DNA from: an uncultured Collinsella sp.
GTDB lineage: Bacteria > Actinomycetota > Coriobacteriia > Coriobacteriales > Coriobacteriaceae
Length of the DNA: 13,138 nt
Direction of reading: 5' to 3'
NCBI GenBank assembly: GCA_902492825.1
Contig: CABUMZ010000043.1
Location: 1 to 13,138 of the forward strand
Positions 7,359 through 13,138 of the stretch are shown piece after piece. Numbering within the stretch: position 1 is the first letter of the stretch; the number at the start of each line of letters is the position of its first letter. Position numbers and translations under genes: made by a program. Under the pieces are notes generated by a model, which saw only the letters and a program-made list of their open reading frames with translations, was not told where the DNA came from and ran no database searches.

Positions 7359-8078
7359 CTATCGCTTGGAATTGACGCGGTAATGGAAGATCTCGGGGTG
7401 TGTGCGAGTGTGCGTCACCTCAAACAAGATGCCATCCGAGGTGTACGACTGACTCTCCATGACGGCAACGCAGTTGTATTTGCCGAGGTCAAGATAACTG
7501 CAGTCCTCATCGTTGGCAAGCTCGACGCTCACCGTACGGCGACTCGCCATCACCTTGACGCCGCGTTTGTGCTCCAGATAGTCGTAAATTGACTTTGCGG
7601 CGATCTCGGGCGTCAGACCCTTGGCGATCGACTCCAAAAAGTAGCCGTGGTCCACTTGGCGAGCATTGCCGTTGAGGCTTCGGACACGCACTACACGAAT
7701 CAGCTCCTCGCCCACCTTAAAGCCCAGGCGACGAGAAAGTTGCTCAGTGCAAATCAAATGTTCAAAAGACTTAACGTCCGTCGATGCAACGGCATTGTTG
7801 CGCTTTGCAAATTCGCCAAACGACTCGACTTCCTCGAGTGCGCCCAACATGTCGGTTTCGCCCTTAAGCCAAATAACGCGCACGCCCTTGCCGTGTATGG
7901 GCTGCACAAACATCCCGTCGGCCAGCATGCTCAAAGCGCGGCGGACGGTATTGCGCGTGCAGCCAAATTCCGCGGTCAGCTCGGCTTCGGTTGGCAGCAT
8001 CTCCTGAAACGCATAGGTCCCATTAATGATGCGCGAGCGTATTTCTCGGTAGATTCCTTCGTATATTGCTTTTGGCAT
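7359..8078 (-). CDS. GntR-family (HutC/TreR-like) sugar-responsive regulator
   Basis: This 239-aa cytoplasmic DNA-binding regulator has an N-terminal winged helix (about 1-70; recognition region LPTEAELTAEFGCTRNTVRRAL, wing GKGVRV) and a C-terminal UTRA effector domain (about 90-235). The UTRA part, including SIYDYLEHKRGVKVM, DLGKYNCVAVMES and THTRTHPEIFHYRV, resembles B. subtilis TreR from recall. UTRA domains of this type commonly bind sugar phosphates. The start ATG has AGAGGTG five bases upstream. It is divergent from the PTS gene and follows the same direction as the ABC operon, but a strong terminator separates them. Putative sites like TTGTTTAAACAA flank both targets, which suggests control of both and of itself. 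Effector and sign of regulation are inferred. Confidence 0.9.
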   Translation of the reverse strand: MPKAIYEGIYREIRSRIINGTYAFQEMLPTEAELTAEFGCTRNTVRRALSMLADGMFVQPIHGKGVRVIWLKGETDMLGALEEVESFGEFAKRNNAVASTDVKSFEHLICTEQLSRRLGFKVGEELIRVVRVRSLNGNARQVDHGYFLESIAKGLTPEIAAKSIYDYLEHKRGVKVMASRRTVSVELANDEDCSYLDLGKYNCVAVMESQSYTSDGILFEVTHTRTHPEIFHYRVNSKR

Positions 8079-8132
8079 TGTTTCACCTCTACATTATTTA
8101 TTTCCGGCTAGGCACGATAGCATTTCTTAAAG

Positions 8133-8144
8133 TTGTTTAAACCG
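8133..8144. promoter_or_regulatory. Putative GntR operator O3
   Basis: TTGTTTAAACCG contains the perfect 8-bp palindrome GTTTAAAC and differs from TTGTTTAAACAA only in the last two bases. It is 54 nt upstream of the gntR start and so is positioned for autoregulation. It runs into CCGAATATCG (8142-8151), whose reverse complement recurs at 8288-8297. Confidence 0.55.
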
Positions 8145-8157
8145 AATATCGGTAAAG

Positions 8158-8226
8158 CGACAGGATTTAACCGTTGACGGTTTCTGTCGTGCCCAAATCG
8201 GTTTCGCTCAAAACTGCCGGCACGAC
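8158..8226. other. Overlapping inverted repeats in the gntR/PTS gap
   Basis: CGACAG (8158-8163) pairs with CTGTCG (8184-8189) around an inner AACCG/CGGTT pair. Alternatively, GTCGTGCC (8186-8193) pairs with GGCACGAC (8219-8226), an 8-bp arm. The two structures share bases and are mutually exclusive. If transcribed rightward they could act in a leader; otherwise they may be protein sites. No typical BglG/LicT antiterminator sequence was seen. Confidence 0.35.
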
Positions 8227-8241
8227 AATCGTCTGGTCCTC

Positions 8242-8247
8242 TACAAT
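8242..8247 (+). promoter_or_regulatory. Possible -10 box for the PTS gene
   Basis: TACAAT matches the -10 consensus at five of six positions. No good -35 box lies 16-18 nt upstream. A start from here would fall at about 8254, on top of operator O4, the usual arrangement for a repressor. Confidence 0.3.
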
Positions 8248-8254
8248 GAATCCA

Positions 8255-8266
8255 TTGTTTAAACGT
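8255..8266. promoter_or_regulatory. Putative GntR operator O4
   Basis: TTGTTTAAACGT shares the ten bases TTGTTTAAAC with O3 and contains the GTTTAAAC palindrome. It is 42 nt upstream of the PTS start codon, consistent with repression of that gene. Confidence 0.55.
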
Positions 8267-8307
8267 TTCCCCACGCGCAACGCGCCTCGATATTCGGAAG
8301 GCAGAAC

Positions 8308-10758
8308 ATGCTGCAAAAAATCCAACGCTTTGGCGGGGCAATGTTCGCTCCCGCCATGCTGTTTCCTATATCGGGCCTCATGGTCGGCGTCTCCGCTCTC
8401 GCAACGACTGCGGACATCGTCGGCGATCTAGCCGTATACGGAACCCCTTGGTACGTTTTTTGGGCCATCATCCAGCGCGGCTCATGGACGGTCTTTAAAC
8501 GCCTCCCGCTCCTTTTTGCCGTAGCGCTGCCTATCGGTCTTGCCCAAAAGCAACCGGCACGCTGCTGCCTCGAGGCACTCGTGGCCTATTTTGCCTATTG
8601 CTTCTTTTTGAGCGAGATCATTAAGCTGAGCGGAGACAACCTTGGGCTTAAGTACCCGTCATCTTTGACCCCCGCCAACGGTATCACCGTCATCGACGGC
8701 ATCAAGACGCTCGACACCGGCATTATCGGCCCGCTGGTGGTATCGGCAACCGTCGTCGCCATCCATGACCGCTTCTACGATGCCAAAATTCCCGATTGGC
8801 TCGGCACCTTCTCGGGCTCCTCGCTGGTCTACCTCATCAGCTTTTTTGCCGTGTTTGCCCTTGCCGCTATCTCGGCCGCCATCGTGCCCTACGTATACGA
8901 TGTAACTGATACGCTGCGTCACGCGCTTGCAGGCATCGGTCCCTTTGGCGTGGGCATCTTTGTCTTTTTAGAACGAGCACTCGAGCCCTTTGGCCTGCAC
9001 CACCTGCTCTACATGCCGATCTACTACGACAACCTGGTCATTAACGACGGCATCTACGCCACATGGAGCAGCTTGCTCCCCATCCTCTCCCATAGCACGC
9101 GCCCCCTTAATGAACTTGCGCCGTGGGCCGGTTTTACCGCCACCGGCTGGGTCAAGCTCTTTGGCCTTCCTGCCATCGCAGCTGCGTTCTACTCCACCGC
9201 AAAACCCGAGCGCCGCGCCGGCCTCAGGGTCATCCTTGCTCCCGCCATCATCGCCTCGGCGGTTTGCGGCGTTACCGAGCCACTCGAGTTTCTCTTTATG
9301 TTCACCCACCCCGGGCTCTTTTTGCTCTACGCCGTCTTATCGTCTTGCCTTGCCACAACCATGAATCTCTTTGGCATCGTCGGCATCTTCTCGGGCGGCC
9401 TGATGGAGATGGCAGCCTTCAACTTTATTCCGCTCATGCGCACGCATGCCGGTGCCTATCTTTTGGCGCTCGGTATCGGCCTTGCCTTTAGCCTCATCTT
9501 TTTTGTTAGTTTTCGAGCACTCATCTTGGTCTATGACCTTAAGACACCGGGCCGCGAGGATCATGTTGCCAATCGCGCGGCAATCGATTGTTTAACGGGA
9601 AGCGACTTTGCCAAAGAGCAATCCCCCAATGACGAGGTCGATAGTCGATCCGATCAAGATCACGTCCTCGCTGAGCGGGTAATTCAGCTTTTAGGTGGCG
9701 TTGGCAATATCGTGGGCGCAACCAACTGCGCCACGCGCCTGCGCGTCGAGGTCGCAGACCCTTCCATCGTTGCAGATAACGCGTCGTTTGTCGCGGTGGG
9801 CGCCAAGGGCCTCATCATTACGGGCAAGACCGCCCAGGTGGTCATCGGCATCTCCGTTCCCCGCGTTAAAGAGCATTTTGACCAGATCATGGGCCTCGAG
9901 CCGGAATTTGTGCCCACCACCTCGGCCTCCCCTGCCGCCAGCGCAGCCCATAAGCGCGGCTCTATTTGCTTCTTCGATATCGACGGAACGCTCGCCTGGC
10001 AAGACCCCAGGCTCGCCCAAGACCTTCCCGAAGACGAGCGGGACCTCTCCCCCTATCCCAACGAGGCGGTTTCGCAGGCAATCCGCGAGTTTGTCGCCAA
10101 CGGCAACATGGCCTTTATCTGCACGGGACGCACCCTGAGCTGCATCCACCCCAAACTTCTTGAGCTGCCTTGGACCGGCATCGTCTGTCTTGCGGGCGGT
10201 TACGCCGAGATCAACGGACACGCAATTCGCGATCTGTCGATGACGCCCAGTATGCTGCAGCGTCTTGCCCCCTACCTTGAGCAATCGGGCGAGGTCATCC
10301 GCTTTGAGGGCCTCAACGGCGTCGTGCGCATGAGTGCCGATGCGCCCGATGCTCCCGGATACGCGCGCACCCTGGGCGACGCAGTCACGCAGCTGCAACA
10401 TTACAGTGTCTACAAGATCTTGATGTCTACATCGCTCGCCAACCACATCGCTCAAGATAAGGCACTTGAGCCGCTGCTGTGCTTTAATGAGCTCGAACTC
10501 GAGGTAACCGAAATCTCGCCCCGCGAATGCACGAAGCGCGGGGGCATCCAGTCTGTACTCGACGCCCTCGACCCCCACCACGGAACCGTATACGGCATTG
10601 GCGACGCCAGCAATGACGTCTCGCTGATGAACGCCGTCGATGTCGGCATTGCGATGGGCAACGCACCGGACTATCTCAAGGATAAGGCCGATTACGTGAC
10701 CGACACCGTCGATCATGACGGTGTCGTTGCGGCGCTCGAGCATTTTAGGCTGATTTAG
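8308..10758 (+). CDS. PTS permease IIC-IIB (MalX/glucose-maltose type) fused to Cof-type HAD phosphatase
   Basis: This 816-aa protein has three modules. Residues 1 to about 420 form a membrane IIC channel of the glucose/maltose/GlcNAc superfamily, with MalX-like landmarks GLHH (H231/H232), FGLPAIAAAFY, VTEPLEFLFMF (E324, E327) and the exit motif LKTPGRE. Residues about 450-530 form a IIB domain with the phosphorylated cysteine C474 in NCATRLRV. After a Thr/Ser/Ala/Pro linker, residues about 553-816 form a complete HAD hydrolase of the Cof/IIB type, with D557-I-D559-GT, T606 in CTGRT, K743, and GDASND (D766, D770). It should import and phosphorylate a sugar and may then dephosphorylate it. Stand-alone MalX is about 530 aa. 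No EIIA domain is present, so a separate EIIA is needed. The ATG has GGAAGG six bases upstream. It is divergent from gntR. Substrate unknown; glucose, maltose or trehalose-like sugars are candidates. Confidence 0.93.
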   Translation: MLQKIQRFGGAMFAPAMLFPISGLMVGVSALATTADIVGDLAVYGTPWYVFWAIIQRGSWTVFKRLPLLFAVALPIGLAQKQPARCCLEALVAYFAYCFFLSEIIKLSGDNLGLKYPSSLTPANGITVIDGIKTLDTGIIGPLVVSATVVAIHDRFYDAKIPDWLGTFSGSSLVYLISFFAVFALAAISAAIVPYVYDVTDTLRHALAGIGPFGVGIFVFLERALEPFGLHHLLYMPIYYDNLVINDGIYATWSSLLPILSHSTRPLNELAPWAGFTATGWVKLFGLPAIAAAFYSTAKPERRAGLRVILAPAIIASAVCGVTEPLEFLFMFTHPGLFLLYAVLSSCLATTMNLFGIVGIFSGGLMEMAAFNFIPLMRTHAGAYLLALGIGLAFSLIFFVSFRALILVYDLKTPGREDHVANRAAIDCLTGSDFAKEQSPNDEVDSRSDQDHVLAERVIQLLGGVGNIVGATNCATRLRVEVADPSIVADNASFVAVGAKGLIITGKTAQVVIGISVPRVKEHFDQIMGLEPEFVPTTSASPAASAAHKRGSICFFDIDGTLAWQDPRLAQDLPEDERDLSPYPNEAVSQAIREFVANGNMAFICTGRTLSCIHPKLLELPWTGIVCLAGGYAEINGHAIRDLSMTPSMLQRLAPYLEQSGEVIRFEGLNGVVRMSADAPDAPGYARTLGDAVTQLQHYSVYKILMSTSLANHIAQDKALEPLLCFNELELEVTEISPRECTKRGGIQSVLDALDPHHGTVYGIGDASNDVSLMNAVDVGIAMGNAPDYLKDKADYVTDTVDHDGVVAALEHFRLI

Positions 10759-10827
10759 GCACACTCCATCAAACGCACGCCCGTTGTCCTAAATCGCCAA
10801 AACTGCCGCGCCAAACGCCCTGATGTG

Positions 10828-10850
10828 GCAATATGTTGTCTGCATATTGC
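10828..10850. other. Small palindrome upstream of the prenyl synthase
   Basis: GCAATATG (10828-10835) and CATATTGC (10843-10850) form an 8-bp AT-rich stem with a 7-nt loop. Flanking TGATG/ATCA could extend it with a 3-nt bulge. It has no T-tail and is not a terminator. Whether it is an operator cannot be told. No terminator was seen after the PTS gene, so read-through is possible. Confidence 0.35.
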
Positions 10851-10871
10851 ATCAATGCAACCTCAGAAAGA

Positions 10872-11897
10872 ATGCGAGAACCCGTGTCCAGTCCGTTTAC
10901 CAGCTTTTTAGCCCAGCACTTTGACCAGATTAACGACTATCTGGCCACGTTCTTTGACGGACAGGCGACCTCTGCCGATATCGAGCGCTACCTGTACGCG
11001 CCGCTCTCGGCTTTTACGGCCAACGCCGGCAAGCGCCACCGCCCGCTTATCTGCATGCTCGCCGCAACCGCAGTGGGCGGTAGCTTTGAGAGTGCCCGCA
11101 GCGCCGCGGCGGCCATCGAGCATTTCCAGTCGGGCGCGCTGATCCACGACGACATCGCCGACAACGGACAGCTTCGTCGAGGCAAGCCCTGCATGCACCT
11201 TACCGAGGGCACGGGCCTTGCCATCAATTGTGGTGACCTGGCGCTCACCATGGTCACCAAGACGGTTCTCGACGACCCTACGCTGGAGTCCGACGTGAAG
11301 CTGCGCGTGCTCCACGAGCTTACCGAGATGATCGTCCGCACCATTGAGGGACAAGCACTCGACCTGGGTTGGGTCCGCGACGGGCGCTTTGATATCTCGG
11401 TTGATGACTACCTGGACATGGCGACGCACAAGACCGCGTTTTACAGCGGAGCCACGCCGCTTGCCGCCGGAGCCATTATCGGCGGCGGCAGCGATGAGCA
11501 AATCGAAGCGCTGCGCGCCTTTGGCCTGCACACAGGCCTTGCCTTTCAGATTCAGGACGACCTGCTCAACCTTGTCGGCACTAAGGAAGCCGCCAACAAG
11601 GACTTCCGCACCGACATCACCGAGGGCAAGCGCACGCTTGTCGCCGTACACGCCCTCTCTGATGAGCGCCACCACGACGAGGTCGAGGCGATTCTTTCCT
11701 CAGGCACCGATGATCCCGCGCAGCTCGCACGCGCCGTGGAGATCTTCCAGGAGACCGGCTCCATCGATTACGCCCACATTTACGCGCTCGACCTGACCGC
11801 TAAGGCCAAAGCGGCCATCGAGAACGTTGAGCTTGATCCGCACGCACGCGAGCTGTTCCTCTCCATGGCAGATTTCTTTGTGGAGCGTCTTAACTAA
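10872..11897 (+). CDS. Trans-polyprenyl diphosphate synthase (IspA/GGPP synthase family)
   Basis: This 341-aa class I isoprenyl synthase condenses isopentenyl diphosphate with an allylic primer to make FPP, GGPP or longer chains for quinones or lipid carriers in the cytoplasm. Landmarks are GKRHRP (substrate-binding lysine and arginines), the first aspartate motif DDIAD (93-97) followed by LRRGKP, ALDLGW, THKTAFY, and the second motif as QDDLLN (228-233) rather than the usual DDxxD. TDITEGKRTL completes the C-terminal site. Starts are uncertain: ATG 10833 lacks a ribosome-binding site, ATG 10872 has only AGAAAG directly adjacent, and GTG 10884 fits the expected N-terminus (SSPFTSFLAQHF) best but also has a weak site. 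Chain length cannot be assigned. It is 113 nt after the PTS gene and may have its own promoter. Confidence 0.92.
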   Translation: MREPVSSPFTSFLAQHFDQINDYLATFFDGQATSADIERYLYAPLSAFTANAGKRHRPLICMLAATAVGGSFESARSAAAAIEHFQSGALIHDDIADNGQLRRGKPCMHLTEGTGLAINCGDLALTMVTKTVLDDPTLESDVKLRVLHELTEMIVRTIEGQALDLGWVRDGRFDISVDDYLDMATHKTAFYSGATPLAAGAIIGGGSDEQIEALRAFGLHTGLAFQIQDDLLNLVGTKEAANKDFRTDITEGKRTLVAVHALSDERHHDEVEAILSSGTDDPAQLARAVEIFQETGSIDYAHIYALDLTAKAKAAIENVELDPHARELFLSMADFFVERLN

Positions 11898-11939
11898 CGG
11901 GGGTTATAAAACCTGTCAGCAGCGTATTTAGGCACAACT

Positions 11940-11948
11940 TGCTACACT
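11940..11948 (+). promoter_or_regulatory. Possible extended -10 for the CwlM-like gene
   Basis: TGCTACACT fits an extended -10 (TGnTAnnnT) in the 138-nt gap before the CwlM-like gene. No convincing -35 box is visible. A small imperfect stem (GCGTTGTC / GACAGACGC, 11967-11996) lies in the would-be leader. Confidence 0.3.
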
Positions 11949-12035
11949 GTTGAGTGCATGTTTATGCATCCCTTTGCGTTGTCTATCCGACAGACGCTCA
12001 AATAGTACGAATGGTACGCCGAAAGGGGTTCGTTC

Positions 12036-12941
12036 ATGGAACCTATTACAACGGGCATGCAAGGAGCAGCCGTCGAGGACGTGCAGTCTCGTCTCCTGCA
12101 GCTCGGCTACACGATTGATGCCGCCGAAGTCACCGACAAGTACTTTGGAGCCACCACTGAGCAGGCCGTCAGCACCTTCAGGCTCGACAGCGGCCTTGCT
12201 GCCGGTCATGCCGTCGATATCCCCTGTTGGAGCGCCCTTGTAGACGCTTCGTATAAGCTGGGCGACCGCACCCTCTATCTGCGCATGCCCAATTTCCATG
12301 GCGCCGATGTGCAGGCCCTGCAGCGCGCTCTCAACGTTTTGGGCTTTGCCTGTGGCGAAGACGACGGCTACTTTGGCCCGCATACCGAGGCCGCCCTGCA
12401 GCAGTTCCAGGAAAATGTCGGCCTGTTTGCCGACGGCATGGCCTTCCAGGACACCTACGCCTACATCAACCGCCTGCACCATGTGTGGGAGGGCAAGCCC
12501 TCGGTCACCGAAGCCGAGTCCCGCATCGGTTTTGCTCGCGCCGCCAACGTGCTCGAGCGCTTCCAGATTGCCGTTATCGGCGAGGACCCCATCGCACGCA
12601 GTGTTGCGTCGCGCATGTGGAATATCGCCACGGCAACGACCGACAACAGCGGCATGATGCTCTGCGACTCCGAGGTCCCAACCGACGTTGACCTGGTGCT
12701 CGAGATCGCAAGCGATGAGCTGCCCGCAGATGCAGCGCCGCGCGCCACGATCGCCCTCGGCGAGTGCCACAACCTGGCCCAGCGCATCCGCACCGCCAAT
12801 GTCGCCGCGCAGCAGAAGCCGGCTCGCATTCGCATTGAGCTCACGGGCATGACGCGCTACAACGGCACCTTCACGGCCAGCGACGCGCAGACACTCGCCG
12901 TACGCCTGCTCGATGGCGTTTGCGATGCCCTCGCAGATTAG
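12036..12941 (+). CDS. CwlM-like protein: two peptidoglycan-binding repeats plus degenerate C-terminal domain
   Basis: This 301-aa protein has two PG_binding_1 repeats: about 7-68 (GAAVEDVQSRLLQLGY...TTEQAVSTFR) and about 84-148 (GADVQALQRALNVLGF...YFGPHTEAALQQFQENVGL). The linker LGDRTLYLRMPNF matches the one in actinobacterial CwlM from recall. The C-terminal 120 residues hold the place of the CwlM amidase domain (FQIAVIGEDPIARSVASRMWNIA...VDLVLEIASDELP), but no GHGG, no SIHxN and no zinc triad can be found, and the region is shorter than a full Amidase_3 domain. There is no signal peptide or membrane segment, so it should be cytoplasmic. That argues against hydrolase activity and for a regulatory or structural role. 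In mycobacteria CwlM activates MurA when phosphorylated; whether this holds here is inference. AAAGGGG lies seven bases before the ATG. Confidence 0.85.
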   Translation: MEPITTGMQGAAVEDVQSRLLQLGYTIDAAEVTDKYFGATTEQAVSTFRLDSGLAAGHAVDIPCWSALVDASYKLGDRTLYLRMPNFHGADVQALQRALNVLGFACGEDDGYFGPHTEAALQQFQENVGLFADGMAFQDTYAYINRLHHVWEGKPSVTEAESRIGFARAANVLERFQIAVIGEDPIARSVASRMWNIATATTDNSGMMLCDSEVPTDVDLVLEIASDELPADAAPRATIALGECHNLAQRIRTANVAAQQKPARIRIELTGMTRYNGTFTASDAQTLAVRLLDGVCDALAD

Positions 12942-12948
12942 GTAAACT
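12920..12948 (+). promoter_or_regulatory. Possible promoter of tRNA-Gln
   Basis: TTGCGA (12920-12925) and TAAACT (12943-12948) are spaced by 17 nt, each matching consensus at four of six positions. They would start transcription about 25 nt before the tRNA. The -35 lies inside the end of the CwlM-like gene. A small GTTGC/GCAAC stem (12955-12970) lies between. Confidence 0.4.
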
Positions 12949-12979
12949 AAACGAGTTGCTTTTGGGCAACACCACACAT

Positions 12980-13054
12980 TGGGACGTAGTTCAACGGTAG
13001 AACTCCGGTTTTTGGTGCCGGCTGTTGGGGGTTCGAATCCCTCCGTCCCAGCCA
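12980..13054 (+). tRNA. tRNA-Gln (anticodon UUG), CCA encoded
   Basis: All arms fold. The acceptor stem is TGGGACG (12980-12986) with CGTCCCA (13044-13050), with the U1-A72 pair typical of bacterial tRNA-Gln. The D arm is GTTC/GAAC. The anticodon stem is CCGGT/GCCGG with loop TTTTGGT, so the anticodon is TTG (13012-13014), reading CAA. The T arm is GGGGG-TTCGAAT-CCCTC. Discriminator G at 13051 is followed by CCA. Confidence 0.97.
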
Positions 13055-13064
13055 TTAAAACTGA

Positions 13065-13098
13065 GCGCCCTGAGCCCATAACGGCCCAGGGCGCTTTT
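13065..13098 (+). terminator. Rho-independent terminator of tRNA-Gln
   Basis: GCGCCCTGAGCC (13065-13076) pairs with GGCCCAGGGCGC (13083-13094), 11 of 12 positions, with a 6-nt loop and then TTTT. It starts 10 nt after the tRNA. Confidence 0.88.
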
Positions 13099-13138
13099 AT
13101 GTGGGCAAGCGGAGGGCTTGGAACCCGCAAGGGTGCGA

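Noticed and set aside
10752..10795. GATTTAGG/CCTAAATC inverted repeat as a terminator of the PTS gene
   Set aside because: The 8-bp AT-rich stem overlaps the stop codon, has a 28-nt loop and no T-run, so it is not a credible terminator.
11928..13130. 400-codon minus-strand frame across the CwlM-like gene and tRNA-Gln
   Set aside because: It runs antisense through a folded tRNA, giving the well-known spurious peptide GTKNRSSTVELRP, and opposes a gene with two clear peptidoglycan-binding repeats.
13099..13138. A new gene starting with ATG at 13099
   Set aside because: It begins inside the tail of the tRNA terminator, has no ribosome-binding site and runs off the window after 13 codons, so nothing can be supported.

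Overview
The window looks like a chromosomal segment from a gut actinobacterium of the class Coriobacteriia, most likely Collinsella or a close relative. This is inferred from several mixed signals. The sequence is fairly GC-rich, and long spurious antisense reading frames mirror the real genes. The glycogen phosphorylase and oligosaccharide ABC genes resemble those of Firmicutes. A protein resembling actinobacterial CwlM (two peptidoglycan-binding repeats) sits beside them. No species assignment can be proven from the sequence alone.

Layout: (1) 2-2230 (+) is glycogen phosphorylase, cut at its 5' end by the window edge and closed by a strong hairpin terminator. (2) 2231-2686 is a convergent intergenic region. 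It holds one terminator for each flanking transcript and, between them, three regularly spaced 55-nt palindromic repeats. (3) 7052-2687 (-) is a four-gene carbohydrate ABC import operon: Tat-type lipoprotein solute-binding protein, two permeases, and an MsmK/UgpC-type ATPase with a lysine-rich insertion. Intergenic hairpins follow the binding-protein gene and precede the ATPase gene. (4) 8078-7359 (-) is a TreR-like GntR/HutC regulator with a 24-bp-stem terminator. (5) 8308-10758 (+), divergent from the regulator, is a MalX-type PTS permease with domains IIC and IIB fused to a complete Cof-type HAD phosphatase. (6) 10872-11897 (+) is a trans-polyprenyl diphosphate synthase. (7) 12036-12941 (+) is a CwlM-like protein with no signal peptide and no recognisable amidase zinc site. 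(8) 12980-13054 (+) is tRNA-Gln(UUG), followed by a terminator.

How the genes may work together: four copies of a motif close to TTGTTTAAACAA lie upstream of the ABC operon and in the divergent regulator/PTS gap. This suggests that one GntR protein controls an ABC importer and a PTS importer for related sugars, probably alpha-glucosides or trehalose/maltose-type sugars. The PTS protein would phosphorylate its sugar on entry, and the fused HAD domain is well placed to remove that phosphate. If the regulator responds to a sugar phosphate, the HAD domain would also erase the inducing signal. The convergent glycogen phosphorylase fits the alpha-glucan theme but is a separate transcript. The synthase, CwlM-like gene and tRNA form an unrelated envelope/housekeeping segment.

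The items most worth following up are the IIC-IIB-HAD fusion with its shared operators, the three-unit palindrome array, and the degenerate CwlM-like protein.
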